A stretch of DNA of 64,000 nucleotides from Kineosphaera sp032229625 (GTDB taxonomy: Bacteria; Actinomycetota; Actinomycetes; Actinomycetales; Dermatophilaceae), in assembly GCA_032229625.1 (NCBI GenBank), contig JAVTVZ010000018.1, positions 37,159-101,158 of the forward strand. Direction: 5' to 3'. The position numbers and the translations under genes were made by a program. The notes beneath the pieces are model-generated. The model made no database searches, was not told the DNA's origin, and saw only the letters and a program-made list of their open reading frames with translations. Positions 54,744 through 63,988 of the stretch are shown here, in pieces. Every line of letters starts with the position of its first letter. Position 1 is the stretch's first letter.

Positions 54744-55352
54744 CTACGCCAGCAGGTCATCGACCTCGATGGCGACGGGGTGCCCGTCGATCGTCACGGT
54801 GACCGCTGATCCTGACTGGCTCACCTCATACGTCCCGCGGGCGTCCACCAGCTCGTAGAGCGTCAGCGTCCCGGACTCCGCGCGCAGGTCGACGACGAGG
54901 TAGGCCGGGATACCGACCTGCGCGTACTCCCGGCGCTTGGTGACGAAATCGCGCTCGACCGACGACGGCGAGACGACCTCCGCGACGAGCACCACGTCGG
55001 CGGCGTCCACCCGCCCCGATCCGTCGCGACGGCCGACCTCCGGACGAACGAGCACCACGTCAGGCCGACGCACGGTCGGTGCCGGGTCGCCCGCCAGGGT
55101 CACGTCGAGGTCGGTCCCCGCGATCCACCGCCGCCGGCCGGCATTGAGCACGCCGGCCAACAGGGTCCCCGCGATGCGATTCCTCGGGCTCTCGCCTGGT
55201 GCCATCGTCGGGACGCCTTCGACGAGTTCGTAGCTGTCGTCACGTCGCGACACCACGGCGTCCCAGGCTGCCAGATCCGCATACCTCGGCAGGCCGCCCG
55301 GCTCGCGGGCTTCGACGACCTCGGGTTCCACCACACCATCCACCTCCGACAC
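54744..55352 (-). CDS. Uma2-family (DUF820) putative nuclease, copy 2
   Basis: 202 residues from the GTG at 55352 (alternative GTG at 55343). DDSYELVEGVPTMAPGESPR, TVRRPDVVLVRPEVGRRDGS, VVLVAEVVSPSSVERDFVTK and YAQVGIPAYLVVDLRAES parallel copy 1 throughout, so they are tandem paralogues. The region between ilvC and leuB is where many actinobacteria carry serA; here it holds these two genes, a symporter and a receptor. Confidence 0.85.
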   Translation of the reverse strand: MSEVDGVVEPEVVEAREPGGLPRYADLAAWDAVVSRRDDSYELVEGVPTMAPGESPRNRIAGTLLAGVLNAGRRRWIAGTDLDVTLAGDPAPTVRRPDVVLVRPEVGRRDGSGRVDAADVVLVAEVVSPSSVERDFVTKRREYAQVGIPAYLVVDLRAESGTLTLYELVDARGTYEVSQSGSAVTVTIDGHPVAIEVDDLLA

Positions 55353-55372
55353 GCTAGCCGCAGAAACGCAGC

Positions 55373-55407
55373 GCGGCCCCGCACCTCGGGCAGAGGTGCG
55401 GGGCCGC
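55373..55407. terminator. Terminator of the ilvBNC operon
   Basis: GCGGCCCCGCACCTC at 55373-55387 pairs exactly with 55393-55407 around GGGCA, 22 bases after the ilvC stop. On the minus strand it is followed by GCTGCGTTTCTG. Confidence 0.88.
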
Positions 55408-55428
55408 GAAGAAGCGGCGTCAGTGACG

Positions 55429-56460
<1,032 letters not shown>

Positions 56461-56518
56461 GAGTGGCTCCTTCTCTTGCGTACGGGGTTACGGGGGTTGG
56501 TCTGGGGTGCGCGGCGGC

Positions 56519-57031
56519 TCAGTGCCGCAACGCGCGATCGGTGATGGAGCGCGGTCCACGTCCGATGGCGACGAGGCCGGACTGGACGATCTCCTTGACA
56601 CCGTAGGGCTCGAGCAACGTGAGCAACGCCTCGAGCTTCTCGATGCGGCCCGTCGCCTCGATCGTCACCGAGTCCGTCGCGACATCGACGACCCGGGCGC
56701 GGAAGAGCTCGATCGTCTCCAGGACGTGCGAGCGGGTCGCCGCCTCGGTCTTGACCTTGACGAGGATGATGCGGCGCGCGACCGTGCTCTCCGGCTCCAG
56801 CTCGACGACCTTGAGCACCTCGACGAGCTTGTTGAGCTGCTTGGTCACCTGCTCCAACGGCAGCTCGTCCGCGTCGACGAGCACCGTCATCCGCGAGATC
56901 TCCTCGTGCTCGGTCGGGCCGACCGCCAGGGAATGGATGTTGAAGCCCCGCCGGGAGAAGAGCGCCGAGACGCGCGTCAGCACACCCGGCTTGTTCTCCA
57001 CCAGCACCGACAGGACATGCATGTTGCTCAC
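56519..57031 (-). CDS. ilvN: Acetolactate synthase small (regulatory) subunit
   Basis: 170 residues from the GTG at 57031 (VSNMHVLSVLVENKPGVLTR), which has GAGGGAG upstream; an ATG at 57022 is also possible. The ACT domain (RVSALFSRRGFNIHSLAVGP, TEHEEISRMTVLVD) binds valine for feedback inhibition; the C-terminal half activates IlvB. 58 bases after ilvB. Confidence 0.97.
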   Translation of the reverse strand: MSNMHVLSVLVENKPGVLTRVSALFSRRGFNIHSLAVGPTEHEEISRMTVLVDADELPLEQVTKQLNKLVEVLKVVELEPESTVARRIILVKVKTEAATRSHVLETIELFRARVVDVATDSVTIEATGRIEKLEALLTLLEPYGVKEIVQSGLVAIGRGPRSITDRALRH

Positions 57032-57089
57032 GCCGCCACTCCCTCGCCGCACCCGCGGCCTCGAATCTGCGCTCGTTTCCTCACGACCC

Positions 57090-58988
57090 TCACTCCTCGC
57101 GGTCCCACACCGGCGAGACGCCACGCGCATACATGATCTCGTCGTTGCTGACGCCCGCGGGCACCATCGGCCAGACCATGGCGTCGCGGCACACGACGAA
57201 GTCGACGACGACCGGCCGGTCGTTGATCGCCAACGCCGCCCGGATCGTGTCGTCGACATCCTCCGCGCGCTCGCAGCGCAGCCCGGCACAGCCGTAGGCG
57301 TCGGCGAGCTTGACGAAATCGGGGATGCGCTCCCCGCCGTGCGCCGTGTGCAGATCGGTATTGGAGTAGCGCTCGTTGTAGAAGAGCGTCTGCCACTGCC
57401 GGACCATGCCCAGGCTCGAGTTGTTGATGATCGCGACCTTGATCGGGATGTTGTTGATGACGCAGGTCGCCAACTCCTGGTTCGTCATCTGGAAGCAGCC
57501 GTCGCCGTCGATCGCCCACACGGTGCGCTCCGGCTCGGCGGCCTTGGCGCCCATGGCCGCCGGCACCGCGAAGCCCATCGTGCCCAGACCGCCGGAATTC
57601 AGCCAGCTGTTGGGGCGCGCGTAGTTGACGAACTGCGCCGCCCACATCTGGTGCTGGCCCACACCGGCGACGTAGGTCGCGTCCGGGCCGGTGAGCGCAC
57701 CGATGCGCTCGATGACGTATTGCGGCGCCATCTGGCCGCTGTCGGGGACGACGTAGCCGACCGGATACGTCTCCTTCCAGCCGCGGACCTCCTCGCGCCA
57801 CGCCGAGTAGTCACCGAGGGCGTCCGGCGCCGACATCGCGCGCTGCAGCTCGGCGAGCACCTCGCCGCAGTCGCCGACCATCGGCACGTCCGCGACCCTG
57901 TTCTTGCTGATCTCGGCCGGGTCGATGTCGGCGTGGATGACCTTGGCCAGCGGCGCGAACGTGCTCAACTTGCCCGTGACCCGGTCGTCGAAGCGCGTGC
58001 CCAGGGCGATGAGCAGGTCGGCCTTCTGCAGGCCGGTCACCGCGGCGACCGAGCCGTGCATGCCCGGCATCCCCAGGTGCAGCGGGTGGTCGTCCGGCAC
58101 GGCGCCACGCGCCATGAGGGTCGTCACCAGCGGAATCTGCGTCAGCTCGACGAACTCGCGCAGCGCCTCCGACGCGCGGGCGCGGATCACCCCGCCACCG
58201 ATGTAGAGGACCGGTCGCCGCGCGGCCTTGATGAGCCGCGCCGCCTCACGGATCTGCTTGTTGTGCGGCTTGGTCACCGGCCGGTAGCCCGGCAGCTCGA
58301 ACTTCGGCGGCCACGAGAAGGTCGTCTGCCCCTGCAGCGCGTCCTTGGTGATGTCGACGAGCACGGGACCGGGGCGACCGGTGCTCGCGATGTGGAAGGC
58401 CTCGGCGATGGCCCGCGGGATCTGCGCCGGGTCCGTCACCAGGTAGTTGTGCTTGGTGATCGGCATCGTGATGCCGCGGATGTCCGCCTCCTGGAAGGCG
58501 TCCGTGCCGATCGCGGCGCTGCCGACCTGGCCGGTGATCGCGACGATCGGCACCGAGTCCATCGCGGCGTCGGCCAGCGGGGTCACGAGGTTCGTCGCGC
58601 CCGGGCCGGAGGTCGCCATGCAGACCCCGACCTTGCCCGTCGCCACGGCATACCCCTCGGCGGCGTGGCCGGCGCCCTGCTCGTGGCGCACGAGGATGTG
58701 CCGGACCCGCTGGGAATCCATGAGCGGGTCGTACGCCGGCAGGATCGCCCCGCCCGGCATCCCGAAGACGACGTCCGCGCCGACCTCCTCGAGGGAGCGC
58801 ACGAGGCTCTGGGCACCCGTGACGTTCTCGATCGTGATGGGGCGGGACGCGGCACCCGCGGGTGGCGCGGGGCGCGGGACGGGCGCGCCGCCGGGCGCGA
58901 CCGGGACGGGGTGCGCCCCGGACCCGGGATGTGTGCCGGGGGGAGGCGCCGCAGGGGCCGTCCCGGAGGGTCGTGGTGTGCTCGACAC
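57090..58988 (-). CDS. ilvB: Acetolactate synthase large subunit
   Basis: TPP- and FAD-dependent enzyme committing pyruvate to Val/Leu and 2-ketobutyrate to Ile. 632 residues, with a ~48-residue Pro/Ala/Gly-rich N-terminal extension. GADVVFGMPGGAILPAYDPL, the TPP glutamate in LVRHEQGAGHAAEGYAVATG, and GDGCFQMTNQELATCVINNI then PIKVAIINNSSLGMVRQWQ (TPP-Mg) are clear. It is controlled by the upstream leader peptide and attenuator at 59128-59236. Confidence 0.97.
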   Translation of the reverse strand: MSSTPRPSGTAPAAPPPGTHPGSGAHPVPVAPGGAPVPRPAPPAGAASRPITIENVTGAQSLVRSLEEVGADVVFGMPGGAILPAYDPLMDSQRVRHILVRHEQGAGHAAEGYAVATGKVGVCMATSGPGATNLVTPLADAAMDSVPIVAITGQVGSAAIGTDAFQEADIRGITMPITKHNYLVTDPAQIPRAIAEAFHIASTGRPGPVLVDITKDALQGQTTFSWPPKFELPGYRPVTKPHNKQIREAARLIKAARRPVLYIGGGVIRARASEALREFVELTQIPLVTTLMARGAVPDDHPLHLGMPGMHGSVAAVTGLQKADLLIALGTRFDDRVTGKLSTFAPLAKVIHADIDPAEISKNRVADVPMVGDCGEVLAELQRAMSAPDALGDYSAWREEVRGWKETYPVGYVVPDSGQMAPQYVIERIGALTGPDATYVAGVGQHQMWAAQFVNYARPNSWLNSGGLGTMGFAVPAAMGAKAAEPERTVWAIDGDGCFQMTNQELATCVINNIPIKVAIINNSSLGMVRQWQTLFYNERYSNTDLHTAHGGERIPDFVKLADAYGCAGLRCERAEDVDDTIRAALAINDRPVVVDFVVCRDAMVWPMVPAGVSNDEIMYARGVSPVWDREE

Positions 58989-59127
58989 GATGACTTCACC
59001 GCTTCCTTGAGGTGCGCTCAGGCGCTGCCTACCTCAGCTACTGGTTCTGCCGCATGGCGTCCGAATCGCACGGACCGACCTGATCTGCGGGATGAGCCGA
59101 GCACGATGAAGAGGCGACCCGTCCCAC

Positions 59128-59160
59128 AAAAAATCCCCTTGGCCCGGCGGGCAAAGGGGA
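59128..59160 (-). terminator. ilvBNC attenuator (intrinsic terminator)
   Basis: On the minus strand TCCCCTTTGCCCG-type arm pairs with GGGCCAAGGGGA (59154-59160 with 59134-59140, and 59149-59152 with 59142-59145), followed by six T (AAAAAA at 59128-59133 on the plus strand). It lies 31 bases after the leader peptide stop and ~140 bases before ilvB. An upstream pairing of GCGTGTCG with CGACGCGC (about 59163-59190) can form the competing pause hairpin. Confidence 0.88.
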
Positions 59161-59191
59161 AGCGCGTCGAACGGGAAAACGTCCGACACGC

Positions 59192-59236
59192 TCAGGGAAG
59201 TACGAGAATTCGGGCCATGGGTTTACCTTCACCCAT
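59192..59236 (-). CDS. ilv operon leader peptide
   Basis: The short frame reads MGEGKPMARILVLP and stops. I favour initiation at the second ATG (59218), with GAAGG upstream, giving MARILVLP. Ile, Leu, Val and Leu occupy four consecutive codons (ATT CTC GTA CTT), with ATT, GTA and CTT rare in this GC-rich genome, as is CGA before them. Stalling here when branched-chain aminoacyl-tRNAs are scarce would favour read-through of the attenuator. Confidence 0.88.
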   Translation of the reverse strand: MGEGKPMARILVLP

Positions 59237-59323
59237 GATTGCCGCCCAAGTCAAAGACACTTCCCGCAGGTCTTGCGATCCGGACGACTCCGTGCGTCTC
59301 GTGCTTGCCCACCGCTGCCCCGC

Positions 59324-59354
59324 CGCGGCGGCTCCCGGCCCGGGAGCCGCCGCG
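59324..59354. terminator. Terminator downstream of ilvD
   Basis: CGCGGCGGCTCCCGG at 59324-59338 pairs with 59340-59354, separated by a single C, so the functional loop opens to ~5 bases. It lies 9 bases after the ilvD stop and separates ilvD from the ilvBNC leader region. Confidence 0.8.
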
Positions 59355-59363
59355 CGCCGGATG

Positions 59364-61073
59364 TCAGTCGCAGACGGCCCCGGCCGAGGCCGACCCGACG
59401 AGCCGGCGATACTTCGCCAGGACCCCCCGCTCGTAGCGCGGCGCCGGGTGCTCGACCCCGCTCGCGCGCCGCTGTGCCAGCTCCTCCTCGGGCACGAGCA
59501 GGTCGAGCGTGCCGGCGCCGACGTCGAGCCGGATGCGGTCGCCGTCGCGCACGTAGGCGATCGGCCCCTCGTCGACGGCCTCGGGCGCGACGTGCCCGAC
59601 ACACAGCCCGGTCGTGCCACCGGAGAAGCGACCGTCGGTCAGCAGCAGCACGTCCTTGCCCAGGCCCGCGCCCTTGATCGCGCCGGTCACGGCGAGCATC
59701 TCGCGCATCCCCGGCCCGCCCTTGGGCCCCTCGTAGCGGATGACGACGACGTCGCCGGCGCCGAGGGTGCCGTCCTCGACGGCATCCATCGCGCCGCGCT
59801 CGCCGTCGAAGACCCGCGCGGTGCCCTCGAAGACGTCGGACTCGAAGCCGGCCGACTTCACGACGGCCCCCTCGGGGGCCAGCGAGCCGGACAGGATCGT
59901 GAGCCCGCCGGTCGGGTGGATCGGCTCGTTGAGGGCGCGGATCACCCGGCCGTCGGGATCCGGCGGGGTGATGCCCGCGAGATTCTCGGCGACGGTGCGC
60001 CCCGTCACCGTCAGGCAGTCGCCGTGCAGCAGCCCCGCGTCCAGCAGCGCCTTCATGACGACCGGCACGCCACCGACCCGGTCGATGTCGGTCATGACGT
60101 GCTGCCCGAAGGGCTTGACGTCCGCCAGGTGGGGCACGGTGGCGCCGACCCGCCGGAAGTCCTCCATCGTCAGGTCGACCTGCGCCTCGTGGGCGATCGC
60201 CAGCAGGTGCAGCACCGCGTTGGTCGAGCCACCGAAGGCCATGACGACGGCGATCGCGTTCTCGAAGGCCTCCTTCGTCATGATGTCGCGGGCCGTGATG
60301 CCGCGCCGCAGCATCTGCACGACCGCCTCACCGGACTTGCGGGCGAAGCCGTCGCGCCGGCGGTCGGTCGCCGGGGGCGCGGCCGAGCCGGGCAGCGACA
60401 TCCCGATCGCCTCGGCGACGCTGGCCATCGTGTTGGCCGTATACATCCCGCCGCACGCACCCTCACCGGGGCAGATCGCCCGCTCGATGGCGTCGACGTC
60501 GTCTCGCGACATCAGCCCGCGCGCGCAGGCACCGACGGCCTCGAAGGCGTCGATGATCGTCACCTGCTTCTGGGTGCCGTCGCTCAGCTTGGCGATGCCC
60601 GGCAGGATCGAGCCCGCGTAGAGGAAGACCGACGCCAGATCCAGCCGGGCCGCAGCCATGAGCATCCCGGGCAGCGACTTGTCGCAGCCGGCGAGCAGGA
60701 CCGAGCCGTCGAGGCGCTCGGCCATCATCACGGTCTCGACCGAGTCGGCGATGATCTCGCGGCTGACCAGCGAGAAGTGCATGCCCTCGTGGCCCATCGA
60801 GATGCCGTCGGAGACGCTGATCGTGCCGAACTCCAGCGGATAGCCGCCGGCGGCGTGCACGCCGTCCTTGACCGCCTTCGCGAGCCGGTCCAGCGACAGG
60901 TTGCACGGCGTGATCTCGTTCCAACTGCTGGCGACGCCGATCTGCGGCTTGGCGAAGTCGTCGTCGCCCATGCCGACAGCCCGCAACATCCCGCGCGCGG
61001 CGGCCTTCTCCAGACCGTCGGTGACGTCGCGGCTACGAGGCTTGAGATCGGGGCTGTCGGTGGTCTGCGTCAT
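59364..61073 (-). CDS. ilvD: Dihydroxy-acid dehydratase
   Basis: Fe-S dehydratase, third common step of Ile/Val synthesis. 569 residues from the ATG at 61073. Cluster cysteines are in NEITPCNLSLDRLAKAVKDG, LLAGCDKSLPGMLMAAARLD and GEGACGGMYTANTMASVAEA; DGRFSGGTTGLCVGHVAPEA is the C-terminal signature. Upstream of ilvBNC on the same strand but separated by a terminator and the attenuator, so controlled independently. Confidence 0.97.
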   Translation of the reverse strand: MTQTTDSPDLKPRSRDVTDGLEKAAARGMLRAVGMGDDDFAKPQIGVASSWNEITPCNLSLDRLAKAVKDGVHAAGGYPLEFGTISVSDGISMGHEGMHFSLVSREIIADSVETVMMAERLDGSVLLAGCDKSLPGMLMAAARLDLASVFLYAGSILPGIAKLSDGTQKQVTIIDAFEAVGACARGLMSRDDVDAIERAICPGEGACGGMYTANTMASVAEAIGMSLPGSAAPPATDRRRDGFARKSGEAVVQMLRRGITARDIMTKEAFENAIAVVMAFGGSTNAVLHLLAIAHEAQVDLTMEDFRRVGATVPHLADVKPFGQHVMTDIDRVGGVPVVMKALLDAGLLHGDCLTVTGRTVAENLAGITPPDPDGRVIRALNEPIHPTGGLTILSGSLAPEGAVVKSAGFESDVFEGTARVFDGERGAMDAVEDGTLGAGDVVVIRYEGPKGGPGMREMLAVTGAIKGAGLGKDVLLLTDGRFSGGTTGLCVGHVAPEAVDEGPIAYVRDGDRIRLDVGAGTLDLLVPEEELAQRRASGVEHPAPRYERGVLAKYRRLVGSASAGAVCD

Positions 61074-61228
61074 GCCTCGCATCCTAGAGCGGAGCACCGA
61101 CAGGCTCCGATGACCCCGCGCGTCGTCCCACCGGTCGACACCGGACACCCGCCGAGCATCCGCCGCCGATCCGCCGCGGCCCGGCCCGGCAGCCGCCCCT
61201 GCCGCCCCTGCCGCCGATGGGCCCCGGC

Positions 61229-63082
61229 TCAGCGCCTGGCCGTGGGCAGGCTCGCCGAGTGCCATCCCGACCAGCCGCCGCGGCCCGCGACCTGCGCACG
61301 GAACTGGTAGGTGGTCCCGGGGCGCGCCGTCAAGGTCGCCCCGGTCGCGGCGGTCCGCGCCTTCCACGTGCGCACCGGCCCCGGCGAGCGACGCCCGCCG
61401 GCGGCGATGACGACCTGGCGGTATTGCACGTCGTAGCGCGCCGCCGACCCACCGCCGGTCCAGGCGACCTTCGCCGCGCTGGCGCGCGCGTTGACGCGCG
61501 CCGTCGTCGAGGAGACCCGCGGCGGGGCGGGCGCGACCTTCGCCGCGGGGCGCACGGCCTTGACGGGAGCCGCCGCGGCCGCGCCCGTGGCGACCCGCAC
61601 GACGGCCCGGGCGCCGACCGACTGCACCGTGACGCTCACGCCGCCGGAGTAGGAGCGGAAGGTCGCGCCGGGCGTGATCTCACGGGACACGTCGCTCGCG
61701 CGGCCCGTCGGCGTGGCGTCGAGCGTGACCGAGCCACGCTCCTGCCAGGCGGTGCGATCGACCTGCAGCACCCGCACGCCGTTGGCGACGTTCTGGTAGA
61801 GCCGCGAGTCGATGCCGGAGCGGACGCGGTATTCCACGAAGTAGACGGCACCGGACTTCGGGTCGACGACGCGGATCGCGCGGACACCGGACTCGGTATA
61901 CATCGGGCTGAGGGTGACGGTGCGCACCCCCGAGGCGACCTCGACGACGTCCGCGCCCGAGATCAGACCGATGCGGCTGGCCTGGACGGAGGACAGCGTG
62001 CCGGCGCTGTCCAGGCTCGAGGCGGCCATGACGTCCCACGGGTAGCCGTATTCGACGAGCGCGCAGCCGCTGGGCACCGAGGTGAGGTCGACGTCACCGC
62101 GGGTGCACTGCAGCGCCTTGGCGTGACCCAGGCCGAAGTTGTGGCCGATCTCGTGCGCGAGCACCGGCCAGGCGGTGTCGGAGACGATGTTGACGCCGCC
62201 GTTGTTGACACCGGCGCCGATCGAGGCCAGGCCGTAGGGGCACCCGGCCCGGGCGGCCTCCTTCGGGAACGAGATGACGAGGTGCTTGTTGGGCCCCTCG
62301 ACGAAGCCGCTGCGCTGCGCGGCCTCGGACCACAGGGCAAAGACGTCGTCCCCGCAGCGGTAGGCGGAGGTGTAGAGCGGGGTGATCTTGGCGATCCGCA
62401 GGGTGATGCCGCCGCCGGACACCCGCGACCAGTAGGCCGAGGCGTTCGCCACCTGCGCCGCGAGCTGGGCGTTCGTCGCGCTCGCACCGGAGAGCCCCTG
62501 GGGCACGACGACGGCGATCGTCAGGTCGTGCACCCCGCGGGTGTAGGACGAGACGGCCGCCCCGGCGACCTGCGTGTGCGTCGTCGTCAGCGTCGTGCCG
62601 GTGCGGGCCGCAGAGGCGGCGGTCGCCTTGGCGAGCCGGGAGGTCGGCTCGGCGGGCGTGCCGTCGAGCCCCTGCGCGAGGTCGTCGCGGTCGACGGGGA
62701 CCGTCGTGCCGTCGGGGGCGAGCGTCTCGTTCGTGCTGGTCGCGGCGGCCGTGACCGCGCGGGGCACCTTCGCGGTGACGGTGACGGGGGTGCCTGCGTC
62801 GAGGCCGGCGACGGCCTGCTCGGGCACGGGCACGAAGACGCCGTCGGCGGTGCGCACGGCGGTGTCGTGGCCGCCTGTCGCGTCGTCGGCGGCGGTGTGC
62901 GCGACCGCGGGTCGGGCGGGTTCGTCGGCGAGACGCACGACGGTGCCGGCGACCTGGACGGTCCCCTCCGGCGCGGCGGCCGCGTGCTGGGCCGCGACGC
63001 TGCCGGTGGATCCGGCGATCGCGATGGCTGCGCCGACGGCGGTGAACGCCGACATGCGAACGATTCGTAGCGAAGAGCGCAT
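61229..63082 (-). CDS. Secreted zinc metalloprotease (metzincin type) with C-terminal fibronectin-like domain
   Basis: 617 residues from the ATG at 63082. Signal peptide RMSAFTAVGAAIAIAGSTGS with an AAQHA-type cleavage site, then a ~180-residue N-terminal propeptide-like region. The catalytic domain has HEIGHNFGLGH at residues 310-320 (three zinc histidines plus glutamate) and a Met-turn in YGYPWDVMAAS. The C-terminal ~100 residues (VNARASAAKVAWTGGGSAAR to PGTTYQFRAQVAGRGGW) look like a fibronectin type III domain. Likely degrades extracellular protein; the target is unknown. Confidence 0.92.
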   Translation of the reverse strand: MRSSLRIVRMSAFTAVGAAIAIAGSTGSVAAQHAAAAPEGTVQVAGTVVRLADEPARPAVAHTAADDATGGHDTAVRTADGVFVPVPEQAVAGLDAGTPVTVTAKVPRAVTAAATSTNETLAPDGTTVPVDRDDLAQGLDGTPAEPTSRLAKATAASAARTGTTLTTTHTQVAGAAVSSYTRGVHDLTIAVVVPQGLSGASATNAQLAAQVANASAYWSRVSGGGITLRIAKITPLYTSAYRCGDDVFALWSEAAQRSGFVEGPNKHLVISFPKEAARAGCPYGLASIGAGVNNGGVNIVSDTAWPVLAHEIGHNFGLGHAKALQCTRGDVDLTSVPSGCALVEYGYPWDVMAASSLDSAGTLSSVQASRIGLISGADVVEVASGVRTVTLSPMYTESGVRAIRVVDPKSGAVYFVEYRVRSGIDSRLYQNVANGVRVLQVDRTAWQERGSVTLDATPTGRASDVSREITPGATFRSYSGGVSVTVQSVGARAVVRVATGAAAAAPVKAVRPAAKVAPAPPRVSSTTARVNARASAAKVAWTGGGSAARYDVQYRQVVIAAGGRRSPGPVRTWKARTAATGATLTARPGTTYQFRAQVAGRGGWSGWHSASLPTARR

Positions 63083-63373
63083 CCCTGCTTCCCTTCCATG
63101 GGCTTCCTCGAACGCGCTTCCGTGCACGTCCCTGACCGACGCGCTTCCAGCGCGTCCGACTGGTCTATCGACCTGGACACCCGATGCCTGATCGCTTCGA
63201 CCCCGCTGTGCCCGGCATCACTTGAATCATCAAGGGAGGGCTCGGAGCCCGAGCACTGTGACGTGCGTCACCCATCGCCCCGCCCCCAGGGACACGACGG
63301 GGTCGCCCGACGGGCACGCGATCGGGGCGATCGAGGCGGTCGGGGGCAACGGGCGCGGCGGGCGGACGACCGG

Positions 63374-63883
63374 TCAGCCGCGATGGAAGGCGACGACCGC
63401 GGAGTCCGGCGAGGGGAAGGCCGACCAGTCGCCGCGATGCCCGACGACGGCCACCGCGGCGGGCGGCCAGCCACGCCCGGGGCCGTCTGCGCCGGAGGGC
63501 AGGCGCTGCTCGAGCTCCGCGGCGAGCCCGGGGATGCCGGGCGCGTGCCCGATGACCACGAGGGCGCCGACGTCGTCGGGCACCGCGCGGATCGACTCGG
63601 CGATCTCGTCGGGGTAGGCGTCGTAGAGGGCGTCGTCGACGCCGGCCGTCAGGGCGCTCAACCCGGCTTCGACGAGGCAGTCCCAGGTCTGACGGGTGCG
63701 CACCGAGGGGCTGACGAGGGCCGCCTGGGGGCGGACGCCCTGGTCGGCGAGCCAGGCGCCGACCGCGGCGGCCTCACGCCGGCCCTGCGCGCTCAGCTCG
63801 CGGCCGATGTCGCCGGCGGCGGAGAAGGACTGGGCCTGCGCGTGGCGCATGAGGACGAGGAGGCGGAGCTGCGGATCGGCCAT
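63374..63883 (-). CDS. Phosphohistidine phosphatase SixA-like
   Basis: 169 residues from the ATG at 63883 (another ATG at 63892). Histidine-phosphatase motif LLVLMRHAQAQSFS, then RELSAQGRREAAAVGAWLAD, LVSPSVRTRQTWDCLVEAG and the second histidine in LVVIGHAPGIPGLAAELEQR. SixA removes phosphate from histidines of phosphotransfer proteins; in this organism the partner is not evident. Confidence 0.92.
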   Translation of the reverse strand: MADPQLRLLVLMRHAQAQSFSAAGDIGRELSAQGRREAAAVGAWLADQGVRPQAALVSPSVRTRQTWDCLVEAGLSALTAGVDDALYDAYPDEIAESIRAVPDDVGALVVIGHAPGIPGLAAELEQRLPSGADGPGRGWPPAAVAVVGHRGDWSAFPSPDSAVVAFHRG

Positions 63884-63965
63884 GGCCGCCATTGTGGCCG
63901 GGTGAGCGACCCGGCAGGCCCCGACGTGCCGCCCGACATGTGGACCGAGGTCTCGCGCTCCGGGG

Positions 63966-63984
63966 GTAGGCAAGGCTAACCTCA
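63966..63984. promoter_or_regulatory. Probable IdeR/DtxR-type iron box
   Basis: GTAGGCAAGGCTAACCTCA matches 15 of 19 positions of the consensus TTAGGTTAGGCTAACCTAA, and the right half-site (AGGCTAACCT) is perfect. It ends 4 bases before an ATG at 63989, so binding of iron-loaded regulator would block expression. Confidence 0.7.
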
Positions 63985-63988
63985 GGCC

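Noticed and set aside
56619..61310. A 1,563-codon open frame on the plus strand across ilvN, ilvB and ilvD
   Set aside because: It is antisense to clearly recognised ilv genes; in very GC-rich DNA the frame mirroring third-position G/C lacks stops. The translation is low-complexity and matches nothing.
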